Assembly (NCBI GenBank): GCA_045612105.1
Contig: JAZKYL010000113.1
Span: 265,447-329,446, forward strand
Origin: SVTX01 sp045612105
Lineage (GTDB): Bacteria; Bacillota; Clostridia; Oscillospirales; CAG-272
DNA: 64,000 bases
Reading direction: 5' to 3'
Notes under the pieces: model-generated
Databases searched by the model: none
What the model was told of the DNA's origin: nothing
What the model saw: only the letters and a program-made list of their open reading frames with translations
Part shown: piece by piece, positions 16,608-25,169 of the stretch
Layout: each line of letters opens with the position of its first letter
Position numbering within the stretch: the stretch's first letter is position 1
Made by a program: the position numbers and the translations under genes

Positions 16608-19600
16608 ATGGCAAAGCATTATAAAAATAATAAAAACGAGCTTGACACTATTCTTGAGCAATTAAAAATATCCTATAGTACAGACTCCGCCCCCAAAACT
16701 GACGATGACTTGCTTGAAAATGTTTTATCTGAGAATGATGAGGAGCTCAACGAGATTCTAAACAAATTATTCTCGTCTGAAATTGATAATTCTTCCCTTT
16801 CTGAGCTTAGCCAAGAATCACTTGATGAAGAAAGCGTTAGTATGGAAATGACTGCCGAAGAAAACGAAGATAATAATATTAGTCTCCAGCAAGACATTTC
16901 TCAAGTGGACGATGTGTTGGACTTGATGTTTTCGCACAAATCTGACGACAACTCCAAGGACGCTCAGACCAAGGGCGATAGCACTACAACGCATATAGAT
17001 GAAATATTTGAAGAACAGACTATCTCAACTCCGGAATACAAGTCCGAAATTAAGAAGATCGATACCGAAAAAGCATCTCCAATAATTGTGCTCTCTTCTC
17101 CGCCAATTATATCCGAAGATATTCCTGATGTTGAGATCATCGCAGATGTTGATGTTACAGAAAACGCTGAGATCACAGAAGACGCTGAGATCACAGAAGA
17201 CGCTGATATCTCGGAAAACGTTGAAATCACCGAGGACGTTGAAATCACCGAGGACGTTGAAATCACCGAGGACGTTGAAATCACTGAGGACGTTGAAATC
17301 ACTGAGGACGTTGAAATCACTGAGGACGTTGAAATCACTGAGGACGTTGAAATCACCGAGGACGTTGAAATCACCGAGGACGTTGAAATCACCGAAGACG
17401 TTGAAATCACCGAGGACGTTGAAATCACTGAGGACGTTGAAATCACTGAGGACGTTGAAATCACCGAAGACGTTGAAATCACCGAGGACGTTGAAATCAC
17501 TGAGGACGTTGAAATCACTGAGGACGTTGAAATCACTGAGAACGTTGACGTTATAGAAAACATCAAGGAGATCGCAACCGCAGAAGATATTCATGAAATT
17601 GAAGATACTAAAGATACTATTGAGAATCCTATATTAATACTGTCCCCTACCGAATACACTTTCGATCCGCTTCAGGTCAGTCTACCTAAAATTAACAACT
17701 CACTGACTTCTTCAAAGCCAGATGATAAAATTGCCACGTCAACTCAGGGTATTACTATAACCAAGAAATCATCTCAAAACAAATCATCATTTGATGATAA
17801 CGACATCTCCCTTCTTTTGAAATTTGGTTATGATAATGAAATCAGATCAGAGGTAGGATCCGAAACCACTCAAAAAGTATTATTCGAAGCAGATAGCGAA
17901 TATGTTCCCGAAAAGCTTCATGCTCCATTTGGTTTCTGTGGAAAGGAGCTTTCAAACCGCGATCAAATACCCGCTATTAAAGAAAAGTATAAAAGTAATA
18001 AGCATAATCTAATAATTTTGCTGTCAATCGTATCTTTTTTCTCTGCAACACTCCTCGCTAACACGATACTCTTTGATTTTTTTGCAAACAAGATATTAGA
18101 TTATCCTCTATTGCTGATATCGGAGTTTGTACTTGTATTCACAATCGGTCTTATAGTAATTAAAAACATTGTTAGAGGTTGGATTGGCATAATAAAATTT
18201 GAAACCAATCGCTATGTAATTCTATCGTATATATTAACTCTTTATTTAATATACGATTTGATTTCTCTTACAGTGTTTGTTACAGATCATACAAACATAG
18301 TAAGTCAGGATCTGGTCTTGCTTGGATTCTGTGTATCATTGTATGCGGTGATTACGTTAGTATCAGATCTGTTCAATTGCATTAAAGAATCATCAGCATT
18401 GGATATAATTGCATCCTCTGACAAGTTATACACAGCTGAAAAGAAAAACCAAATACCCGATATAAAAAACTGTTTCGACAAAAACAGCAATGTATTCAGA
18501 ATCAGGGAAACAGGGCTAATTAATGGATATTTCAGAAAAAATTCATATTACCAGAATAATGTTAACCTTATCTTTCTTTTGGGAATAGCTCCGATCATCT
18601 CACTTACATCAAGTATTATTGTTGGAATAGTTTCAAACAGTTTAATGAAAGGTATATCGGTATTTTTCTTTGCAATACTACTTTCTGCTCCTCTGTCTTA
18701 CTTATTTGTTCCCACTTTTTTTGAGTATATAGTCTCAAGTATATTTAAAAAGCAAAGAATTGCCTTTATTGGTTTGGAAGCAGCCGAAAAATATGCAAAT
18801 ACCGATACTCTGATCTTCTCGGACAATGACGCTATTGAAATAACCGGATTTACCGAAATTCATCCAACAAAGCGTAATGATACAGAAGAATTATTGAGTG
18901 TTGCGTATGAAGTGTTTCACGCTCTCGGAGGTCCTCTCAACACAATAGGACGTAAAAACACTCCTGCAAAAGAATCTGACGTATCCGATCTGATAATCAA
19001 TGCGATAAGCGACAACGGAATTGATATTTATTTCAATTCCGCAGTAAATATTTTGCTCGGTGATGCCGAATATCTGAATTCACACAACATAAAAGTCAAA
19101 ACAGCAACTAATCTCAGTACTGCAACCAAAGGCGCAGATAAATCTGTTATTTATATGGCTTTTGATGGTGTTCCAAAACTTGGATTTATAATTAACAGCA
19201 GAATCAAGCCTAAATTTTCAAAGTTGGCAAAAGGCCTCGAAAATTCAGGAATTAACCTCTATATCGAAACCTATGAACCTCAAATCAATAATGCCTATTA
19301 CGAAGGAAACAAATCCAATTATGATACGTCGGTCGGCATATTGAAGCCCAATGATTACGAGAATATGTGTAACTGCAAAATGTGTGACGGTAGCATTGTG
19401 TCAACCATTGATAGTATGAATGTAGTTACGGCAATACAAGAGTGTAATAATATTATTAAGCAACGTAAAGTAAATACGCTTGTAAACAGTTTGATGTCTA
19501 CGCTTGGAATAATTATTACTGCTTTAATTTCTATTTTAGCATGTATCAAGGATGTACCGCTCAGCCTTAATTGGCTTACCGCACATATTTCGAGTGTTAT

Positions 19601-19712
19601 CACGCTTATAGTGATATTTAGTATCGTTCCCGGAATTATTACAACATTCATGTATAAAAAAAGCAAAGACAACGCATCAAAGTTGTCAAAACGGAGACCT
19701 AAAAAACAATGA
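16608..19712 (+). CDS. Large membrane protein derived from a P-type ATPase, catalytic residues lost
   Basis: A 1034-residue protein. Residues 1 to about 460 are acidic, hydrophilic and include 18 near-identical VEITED hexapeptides (residues about 205-312). The rest has P-type ATPase order: membrane pairs at about 465-530 and 540-590, another pair at about 655-705 ending in SAPLSYLFVP, then FIGLEAAEKYANTDTLIFSD, which aligns with the segment before DKTGT. Here the phosphorylated Asp is Ser (FSDNDAIEITG, near 737), the TGDN position reads IETYEP (near 881), and no GDGxND is found; two C-terminal membrane helices close it. It should not pump ions and may be a regulator or scaffold. The ATG at 16608 is seven bases from AAGGAGG. 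Its stop overlaps the next gene by four bases. Confidence 0.8.
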   Translation: MAKHYKNNKNELDTILEQLKISYSTDSAPKTDDDLLENVLSENDEELNEILNKLFSSEIDNSSLSELSQESLDEESVSMEMTAEENEDNNISLQQDISQVDDVLDLMFSHKSDDNSKDAQTKGDSTTTHIDEIFEEQTISTPEYKSEIKKIDTEKASPIIVLSSPPIISEDIPDVEIIADVDVTENAEITEDAEITEDADISENVEITEDVEITEDVEITEDVEITEDVEITEDVEITEDVEITEDVEITEDVEITEDVEITEDVEITEDVEITEDVEITEDVEITEDVEITEDVEITEDVEITEDVEITENVDVIENIKEIATAEDIHEIEDTKDTIENPILILSPTEYTFDPLQVSLPKINNSLTSSKPDDKIATSTQGITITKKSSQNKSSFDDNDISLLLKFGYDNEIRSEVGSETTQKVLFEADSEYVPEKLHAPFGFCGKELSNRDQIPAIKEKYKSNKHNLIILLSIVSFFSATLLANTILFDFFANKILDYPLLLISEFVLVFTIGLIVIKNIVRGWIGIIKFETNRYVILSYILTLYLIYDLISLTVFVTDHTNIVSQDLVLLGFCVSLYAVITLVSDLFNCIKESSALDIIASSDKLYTAEKKNQIPDIKNCFDKNSNVFRIRETGLINGYFRKNSYYQNNVNLIFLLGIAPIISLTSSIIVGIVSNSLMKGISVFFFAILLSAPLSYLFVPTFFEYIVSSIFKKQRIAFIGLEAAEKYANTDTLIFSDNDAIEITGFTEIHPTKRNDTEELLSVAYEVFHALGGPLNTIGRKNTPAKESDVSDLIINAISDNGIDIYFNSAVNILLGDAEYLNSHNIKVKTATNLSTATKGADKSVIYMAFDGVPKLGFIINSRIKPKFSKLAKGLENSGINLYIETYEPQINNAYYEGNKSNYDTSVGILKPNDYENMCNCKMCDGSIVSTIDSMNVVTAIQECNNIIKQRKVNTLVNSLMSTLGIIITALISILACIKDVPLSLNWLTAHISSVITLIVIFSIVPGIITTFMYKKSKDNASKLSKRRPKKQ
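17220..17543 (+). repeat. 18-bp in-frame tandem repeat, 18 copies
   Basis: Eighteen head-to-tail 18-bp units (GTTGAAATCACYGARGAC) run without indels, each coding VEITED (the last VEITEN). Units differ only at silent sites (ACC/ACT, GAG/GAA), and the variants occur in blocks, which points to copy-number change by slippage or unequal recombination. A few degenerate units precede from about 17145. Because units are whole codons, copy changes alter length, not frame. Confidence 0.95.
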
Positions 19713-21565
19713 ACGAAAAACTCAATTCAATTTTAAAACAAGTATCAAAGCCCGGACGCTATTCGGGCGGAGAATACGGACAGATAATTAAAGATAAAAG
19801 CAAGATTAAAGCACGATTTGCTTTTGCTTTTCCCGACACCTATGAGATAGGAATGTCAAATCTCGGTGTCCGCATTCTTTACGAATGCCTCAATCGTGAA
19901 GAAGACATATGGTGTGAACGCGTATACGACCCTTGGGTAGATATGCAAGAAAAAATGCGTGAGCATAATATGCTTCTTTGGGCTCACGAAAGTAAAGATT
20001 ACGTTAAGGATCTCGATTTTCTTGGATTTACCCTCCAGTATGAAATGTCATATACCAACGTATTGAATATGTTGGAGCTTTCAGGCATTCCGCTTCGTGC
20101 ATCCGACAGAGACGATAGCTTCCCTTTGGTCATCGGCGGCGGCCCCTGTGCCTATAATCCCGAACCTGTAGCAGACTTTTTTGACCTTTTCAATATCGGA
20201 GAAGGCGAAAGTATGCTTGTTGAGATAGTTAAGCTATACATAAAGATGAAGGACGAAGGCAGCTATACCAAATCCGATTTTCTTCACGAAGCGGCAAAAA
20301 CTATCCCCGGTGTCTACGTTCCTTCACTCTATAACGTTACCTATAACGAGGATGGAACCATTAAGGCATACACACCAATCTATGATGATATCCCCACCAA
20401 GGTTATCAAGCGCATCGTAGAGGATCTCGATAAAGCTCCTTTTCCCGACTACGCAATTATGCCATATACAGAAGTAGTACATGACAGAATTATGCTTGAG
20501 GTCTTCAGAGGATGCATCCGAGGATGCCGATTCTGCCAAGCGGGTATCATTTACCGTCCTGTAAGAGAAAAAACTCCCGATGTCCTCAATGAGCAAGCAA
20601 AATGCATTTTTGAAAACACGGGATACGAGGAAATTTCACTCGCTTCCCTTTCCATAAGCGATTATTCGGGTCTTCCAGAGCTCACCGATAAGCTTCTTGA
20701 TTGGACACAAGATAATATGGTAAGCTTTTCGCTGCCATCCCTCCGTGTTGACAGCTTTACCAAAGAGCTTATGGAAAAGGTCGCCTCTGTTCGTTCTTCA
20801 TCCTTAACATTTGCCCCTGAGGCAGGCACACAAAGACTTCGAGACGTTATTAACAAAAACGTGCTTGAAGACGACCTTATGAGAGCGGTCAACGTTGCAT
20901 TTGACGCAGGCAAAACTCAGGTCAAGCTCTACTTTATGCAGGGACTTCCCACAGAAACCTATGAGGATCTTGAGGGAATTCCTACCCTTGCAAAAAAGGT
21001 TATAGAAGCATTCTATGCAAATCCCAACAGAAACCGTGCAAAATCCCCCCAGGTCACATTCAGTGTTTCCCCCTTCATTCCTAAACCCTTCACCCCCTTC
21101 CAGTGGGAGCCCCAAGATACCCTTGAGGTCATAAAGGAAAAACAGGAATTCGTGGGCAAGTGCGTGACTGACCGAAAGATAAAGTATCAGCACCATGAGG
21201 CTGAGATCTGCCGTATTGAAGCTGTTCTCGCACGCGGAGACAGACGTTTGGCTCCGGCCCTTGAGCTTGCCTGCCGTGAAGGCTTCAAATTCGATGCCTG
21301 GAGCGAATTTTTTGATTATGATAAATGGATAAGCGTATTTGAACGTTCAGGCGTTGACCCCTCGTTTTATGCCAACAGAAGATATTCCTACGACGAAGTA
21401 TTACCTTGGGATATCATCGACTGCGGTGTAACCAAAGAATTTCTTATCAAAGAAAGCAAAAAGGCACACGAGGGTGATACAACCCCAAACTGCCGCGAAA
21501 AATGCTCAGGTTGCGGAGCTAACAGACTTGGAGGTGAGAGATCGTGTTGCCCGAAAAGAAAATAA
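19709..21565 (+). CDS. B12-binding-like radical SAM protein (TIGR03960 type)
   Basis: A 618-residue protein: an N-terminal cobalamin-binding-like Rossmann domain (about 30-190, with DTYEIGMSNLG and VIGGGPCAYNPEP) then a radical SAM domain whose cluster motif is RGCIRGCRFCQAG (CxxxCxxC, Cys about 268, 272 and 275). The C-terminus carries a Cys-rich tail (CREKCSGCGANRLGG). Order and length match the TIGR03960 family of Firmicutes, which occurs as a pair with the DUF2344 protein encoded next. The reaction is not established. It starts inside the preceding stop codon (ATGA) and ends 22 bases inside the next gene, so all three genes are translationally coupled. Confidence 0.9.
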   Translation: MNEKLNSILKQVSKPGRYSGGEYGQIIKDKSKIKARFAFAFPDTYEIGMSNLGVRILYECLNREEDIWCERVYDPWVDMQEKMREHNMLLWAHESKDYVKDLDFLGFTLQYEMSYTNVLNMLELSGIPLRASDRDDSFPLVIGGGPCAYNPEPVADFFDLFNIGEGESMLVEIVKLYIKMKDEGSYTKSDFLHEAAKTIPGVYVPSLYNVTYNEDGTIKAYTPIYDDIPTKVIKRIVEDLDKAPFPDYAIMPYTEVVHDRIMLEVFRGCIRGCRFCQAGIIYRPVREKTPDVLNEQAKCIFENTGYEEISLASLSISDYSGLPELTDKLLDWTQDNMVSFSLPSLRVDSFTKELMEKVASVRSSSLTFAPEAGTQRLRDVINKNVLEDDLMRAVNVAFDAGKTQVKLYFMQGLPTETYEDLEGIPTLAKKVIEAFYANPNRNRAKSPQVTFSVSPFIPKPFTPFQWEPQDTLEVIKEKQEFVGKCVTDRKIKYQHHEAEICRIEAVLARGDRRLAPALELACREGFKFDAWSEFFDYDKWISVFERSGVDPSFYANRRYSYDEVLPWDIIDCGVTKEFLIKESKKAHEGDTTPNCREKCSGCGANRLGGERSCCPKRK

Positions 21566-22269
21566 TACCCGGCGAGAAAAAGTTCGCTCTCCCTATGCTT
21601 GAAACTCCCGAAACTGTGAGAATAAAATTCTGCAAGATCGGAAATCTTCAGTTTATCTCCCACCTAGATCTTCAAAGAACCTTCCATAGAGTCCTCGTGA
21701 GAGCAGGAATCCCTATGTGGTATACAAAGGGATTCAACCCTCACGCAAAACTTGTTTTCGGAGTTCCCCTTTCGGTTGGTACTGAGAGTATGTGCGAAAT
21801 GGCAGACCTTAAGATCGAGCGCAAGATAAGCCTTGAGGCAATAAAAAATCAGCTCAACGAACAGCTGACCGACGAAATGTACGTCCTCGAGGCATATTAT
21901 CCGTCAACCAAGTTTGCAGATATTGCATATGCCGACTATACAATAACACTGAGATCCCCTCACATAACCCCGGAATCCGAAAAGAGGGCAGCTGATCTCT
22001 TCTCATCGCCAATAATGATGATAAAAAAATCAAAATCCGGCGAAAAAGAAGTAGATATTACCACTTTTATCAAAAAAATCGCATTCAGAGCATCTTCCGG
22101 CGAGTTGACGATCAACACAATTCTTTCAGCGGGAAGCTCCGAGAATCTTAATCCCGAGTATATCGTAAACGCATTAAAAAATGCGGGACTATTCTCAAGC
22201 GAAGCCGAAAACTACTACAGAATTATGAGAAATAGGGTCTACGATAAGAATTTGATGGAATTCAAATGA
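21544..22269 (+). CDS. DUF2344 / TIGR03936 radical SAM-linked protein
   Basis: A 241-residue protein beginning at a GTG eight bases after GGAGG; a TTG follows directly and cannot be excluded. Residues about 20-190 are the DUF2344 domain, with VRIKFCKIGNLQFISHLDLQ, VRAGIPMWYTKGFNPHAKL and FGVPLSVGTES. The family is known as the partner of the B12-binding radical SAM protein, often just upstream of ribonuclease G and rplU in Firmicutes; here no such genes follow. It overlaps the radical SAM gene by 22 bases. Function unknown, possibly RNA or tRNA related by association. Confidence 0.9.
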   Translation: MLPEKKIIPGEKKFALPMLETPETVRIKFCKIGNLQFISHLDLQRTFHRVLVRAGIPMWYTKGFNPHAKLVFGVPLSVGTESMCEMADLKIERKISLEAIKNQLNEQLTDEMYVLEAYYPSTKFADIAYADYTITLRSPHITPESEKRAADLFSSPIMMIKKSKSGEKEVDITTFIKKIAFRASSGELTINTILSAGSSENLNPEYIVNALKNAGLFSSEAENYYRIMRNRVYDKNLMEFK

Positions 22270-22347
22270 TTTTTGTTGTCATAATATACAAAATTAAATT
22301 CGTTTTATGTTCAAGTCTACAAAAGTTCATTTTTTCCGACAAAACCT

Positions 22348-22376
22348 TTGATTTTTTATCAAAAATATGTTAAAAT
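22348..22376 (+). promoter_or_regulatory. Sigma-A promoter
   Basis: TTGATT (22348-22353), 17-bp spacer, TAAAAT (22371-22376), 45 bases before the ATG at 22422. The space 22270-22421 holds nothing else that I see. Confidence 0.6.
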
Positions 22377-22421
22377 AAAACTAATAATACGGTTGATCCG
22401 TTATAATGGAGGACTATAATT

Positions 22422-22844
22422 ATGGCAATCAAAATGAGAGTGCTTTGCTACCCCGAAAACAAGAAGAAGCTCACCGCTATCGCAAATATGATCAAGGCTG
22501 AATATGACCTCAGCGTTAATGCTGTTGACCGTATTCCCTCCGCATATCCCTGCGATAAGGAAAGAATCGTTATTCTTGCAACCAGTATCAAGGGCAAGCT
22601 TCCCGACGATTACAGACTTTATGTAAGAGAACTTACCAAGGCAAGAGCCGCTAACGTTGCTATTATCGCTGCAGGCGACGACGCTTGTGTAGAAAGCACC
22701 AAGGCTCTTCTTACCGAAGCAGGAACCAATATCATCGACGATGTTATGAAGATCAAGATCGGCTTCTTAGATAACAAAGTTTCTGATGAAGAAAAGGCTG
22801 ATATCCTCGCTTGGGTCGAGAAGGTAAAGGCAGAGCTTAAGTAA
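22422..22844 (+). CDS. Conserved-looking small alpha/beta protein, function unknown
   Basis: A 140-residue soluble protein with alternating strands and helices (MRVLCYPENKKKLTAIANMI, RIVILATSIKGKL, ANVAIIAAGDDACVESTK, then an acidic and Lys-rich C-terminal helix ADILAWVEKVKAELK). The pattern resembles a flavodoxin-like fold, but no FMN-binding T/S loop is obvious. Strong codon bias (AAG, GGC, ATC) and a clear promoter and AATGGAGG ribosome binding site suggest good expression. I do not recognise a family. Confidence 0.7.
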   Translation: MAIKMRVLCYPENKKKLTAIANMIKAEYDLSVNAVDRIPSAYPCDKERIVILATSIKGKLPDDYRLYVRELTKARAANVAIIAAGDDACVESTKALLTEAGTNIIDDVMKIKIGFLDNKVSDEEKADILAWVEKVKAELK

Positions 22845-22854
22845 TTTTTACATA

Positions 22855-22892
22855 AAATATCCCTTGAACTTTGGGTTCAAGGGATATTTTTT
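22855..22892. terminator. Bidirectional terminator between convergent genes
   Basis: A perfect 15-bp stem (22855-22869 with 22875-22889) with a five-base loop and T-tract, between the stop codons at 22844 and 22902. Confidence 0.9.
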
Positions 22893-22901
22893 ATTCTATC
22901 A

Positions 22902-25064
22902 TTAATCTTCTTCGTAGATCCAAAAAGCGGGAGCGGGGATACCGTCACTATCGCAAAGATTTATATCTGTTCCAAAGTAATTTGACGCAACAGCATTATA
23001 TGCAACTCCGCGAATCGCTTTCGAAGCTGTTATTGTTATCGTATCAGGGGCTGTTATCTCAACCGTGAGGTTCACCCTTGTATCCACCTTGTTCTTTTTA
23101 GCAACAGGAACAAAACCATTCACAATGTCCCCGCCGTCAGATGTCGTCAGTCCTTCGCCACAATTGGTAAATTTCAGAATTATAGTTTTGTGATCCTCAC
23201 TTATCTCGTAAGAAACAAGCGTAGGACCTGCCACTTCATCCATAGTCTTAGTACCATAAATTACAGCCTGCATAAGATCTGTAACTCTCTCCGCCTGTTC
23301 ATATTTACAGTAAGGATGAATATTGTTGGTGTTCGTCTTATTATCCCAAAGATCAGATCCAACCGCAATATAAGAATTGGAGAGTGACAAAGGAATCATT
23401 CCGGTACAAGCTCTTATTCTGCCTGTATCAAGATATTCAGGAGAATCACCGACTTTGTATACCGAGGGAAACTCAACGTAAAACACAGGAAATTCCTTGT
23501 TGTAAATATTGTGAGTTGATCTCATATACTCCATCAAAGCGGTAAATCTTTCAACGTAAACACTGGAAAGATCAATATTACTCTCCGCCTCGCCCTGATA
23601 CCAAACAATACCGGCGATAGGCATTCTCTCAAAAGGATACATATATTGGTTGTACATATATCTCGCTTCAACGTGACCGTAATGGTTGTCAATATATATT
23701 CCCTGTTCAGGGTCAAAATGATCACTTCCAAGCTGCTCTGCAAGCTCGTTGGGCATAAATACGCTGAGAGGTCTTCCGCTTGCGGAGAACTGAGAAATAC
23801 CTACCGGAATACCGTTGTCAGTAAGCTCTGCGATCTGATGAGCCATCAAATAACCAAAAGCTGATAAATGAATAACGTTTTTTTCGCTAGGAATTATCCA
23901 TCCGTAATCATTTATCGCATCCTTGCAGACCTCATCGGTTCCCTTTCTGGGATATCCAATACTCTGAGTGTTAGAATTGTAATTGTATCTGATTATCGAA
24001 TTCTCACCAATAAAATCAGGAGTCCACTTTAGATTGGGCTCGGAAGCAAGATACTGCCCTACACTATACTGCACGTTGGACTGACCAACTACCATAAACA
24101 CGTCGCCGATAAGCACGTCCTCAAAAACGTACTCAATAATAGCGTCTGCTTCGGTATTTGTCTCAATTTCTTCTTCGCTTTCTGTTTCGCTATCAAACTC
24201 GGTCACACTATCCGTTTCGGCTTCGCTATCAACTTCGGTTTCACTTTGTATTGAAAATTCCGACACAACCACTCCGGCGTATACAACGAGGTCATTACCA
24301 AGAGATGCATTTGCCTCATGTCTCTGGTAAAAGACTATTTCCCACTCTCCGTTTTCAATAAGAGCATCAGCTGTGTACCCCATAAAAGTTGCGCTGATCT
24401 TCTTGCCGTTTTCACTCTCGGGTGCCCACCCCCAAATGCGAACAAATTCGTTTCGCTGTATCACCATATCAGAATCAAAAACGTTTGATACTGTAAAATC
24501 AGAAGCGTATTCTATATCATCGCCAAGAATAAGATTTGTCTCAGGAAACGTCTCTTCATGCTCGGTTTCAGGCAAAGTCTCAGTCACCGTTTCAGTTTCA
24601 TTCACAGTTTCTGTCTCTGTCTCTGTCTTTGTCTCTGTTTCAGTTACCGTATCGGTTTGAGTTTCAGTTTCAGTTTCAGTCTCGGTTTCCGTCATCGTTT
24701 CGGTCTTTATTTCGGTTTCAGATTCAGTCACTATTTCGATCTTCGTATCCGTTTCTGTTTCTGTCAATGTTTCAGTCACCGTTTCTGTCTCGATCTGAGT
24801 TTCCGTTGCCGTCTCAGTAATATAATCAGTTGTTAACTCACTCTCAATATAAGTATTCTGCTCTGTTGTTTCACTGTTTTTATCGCTTGTCTGTTCTTCG
24901 GTAGTTACTTCCGACGACTCAGTCTGAACCTTCTCCGAAGTAGTAACTTCATTTGTTGTGCTTTCAGTAGTTTCACTGTCTTTTTTTCCTCCACAGGCAG
25001 CGAAAGGAAGTAGCATCGTAATGCATAAAACGAACAAAAACAGTCTAAAAAAAGTGTGTTTCAT
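22902..25064 (-). CDS. Surface lipoprotein with SGNH/sialate O-acetylesterase-like domain
   Basis: A 720-residue lipoprotein. The signal peptide ends in LLPFAACGG (lipobox Cys about residue 23). Residues about 25-175 are a Thr/Glu stalk (TETETET runs). A catalytic domain follows, with the family block DVFMVVGQSNVQYS (nucleophile Ser in GQSN), IVWYQGEAESN (oxyanion-hole block), and NNIHP with the catalytic His; this matches the SASA/DUF303 esterases that remove O-acetyl groups from sialic acids or plant glycans. A second acidic Glu/Thr insertion (about 270-315) splits the domain before the GQSN block. The start is ATG 25064, after AGAGG; earlier in-frame codons have no signal sequence in place. 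It may deacetylate host or dietary glycans; the substrate is unproved. Confidence 0.85.
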   Translation of the reverse strand: MKHTFFRLFLFVLCITMLLPFAACGGKKDSETTESTTNEVTTSEKVQTESSEVTTEEQTSDKNSETTEQNTYIESELTTDYITETATETQIETETVTETLTETETDTKIEIVTESETEIKTETMTETETETETETQTDTVTETETKTETETETVNETETVTETLPETEHEETFPETNLILGDDIEYASDFTVSNVFDSDMVIQRNEFVRIWGWAPESENGKKISATFMGYTADALIENGEWEIVFYQRHEANASLGNDLVVYAGVVVSEFSIQSETEVDSEAETDSVTEFDSETESEEEIETNTEADAIIEYVFEDVLIGDVFMVVGQSNVQYSVGQYLASEPNLKWTPDFIGENSIIRYNYNSNTQSIGYPRKGTDEVCKDAINDYGWIIPSEKNVIHLSAFGYLMAHQIAELTDNGIPVGISQFSASGRPLSVFMPNELAEQLGSDHFDPEQGIYIDNHYGHVEARYMYNQYMYPFERMPIAGIVWYQGEAESNIDLSSVYVERFTALMEYMRSTHNIYNKEFPVFYVEFPSVYKVGDSPEYLDTGRIRACTGMIPLSLSNSYIAVGSDLWDNKTNTNNIHPYCKYEQAERVTDLMQAVIYGTKTMDEVAGPTLVSYEISEDHKTIILKFTNCGEGLTTSDGGDIVNGFVPVAKKNKVDTRVNLTVEITAPDTITITASKAIRGVAYNAVASNYFGTDINLCDSDGIPAPAFWIYEED
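24537..24835 (-). repeat. Low-complexity Thr/Glu-coding repeat
   Basis: Degenerate 6-bp units (GAAACT/GAAACC/GAGACA types on the minus strand) code the TE stalk of the esterase lipoprotein. Third-base variation is extensive, so the repeat is old and kept at protein level. Confidence 0.8.
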
Positions 25065-25139
25065 AACAAATTCTACCTCTTTAAATATATGATATAAAAT
25101 TATATCATTTTTTTTTTTGATTGTCAACACCTTACAACA

Positions 25140-25169
25140 ACAAAAGTGCGGGACATCCCGCACTTTTGT
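25140..25169 (-). terminator. Intrinsic terminator of the SLH lipoprotein-region gene
   Basis: A perfect 14-bp stem (25140-25153 with 25156-25169) directly at the stop codon of the SLH-domain gene; T-rich sequence follows on the minus strand (TTTTGTTGTTG). It separates that gene from the esterase gene downstream. Confidence 0.85.

Noticed and set aside
17220..17543. CRISPR-like array
   Set aside because: The 18-bp units are contiguous without spacers, in frame, and vary only at silent codon positions.
16964..17566. Long minus-strand frame (200 codons) over the VEITED repeat, and related frames on other strands
   Set aside because: It is an artefact of the 18-bp repeat, which has no stop in several frames; silent-site variation in the repeat follows the plus-strand VEITED frame.
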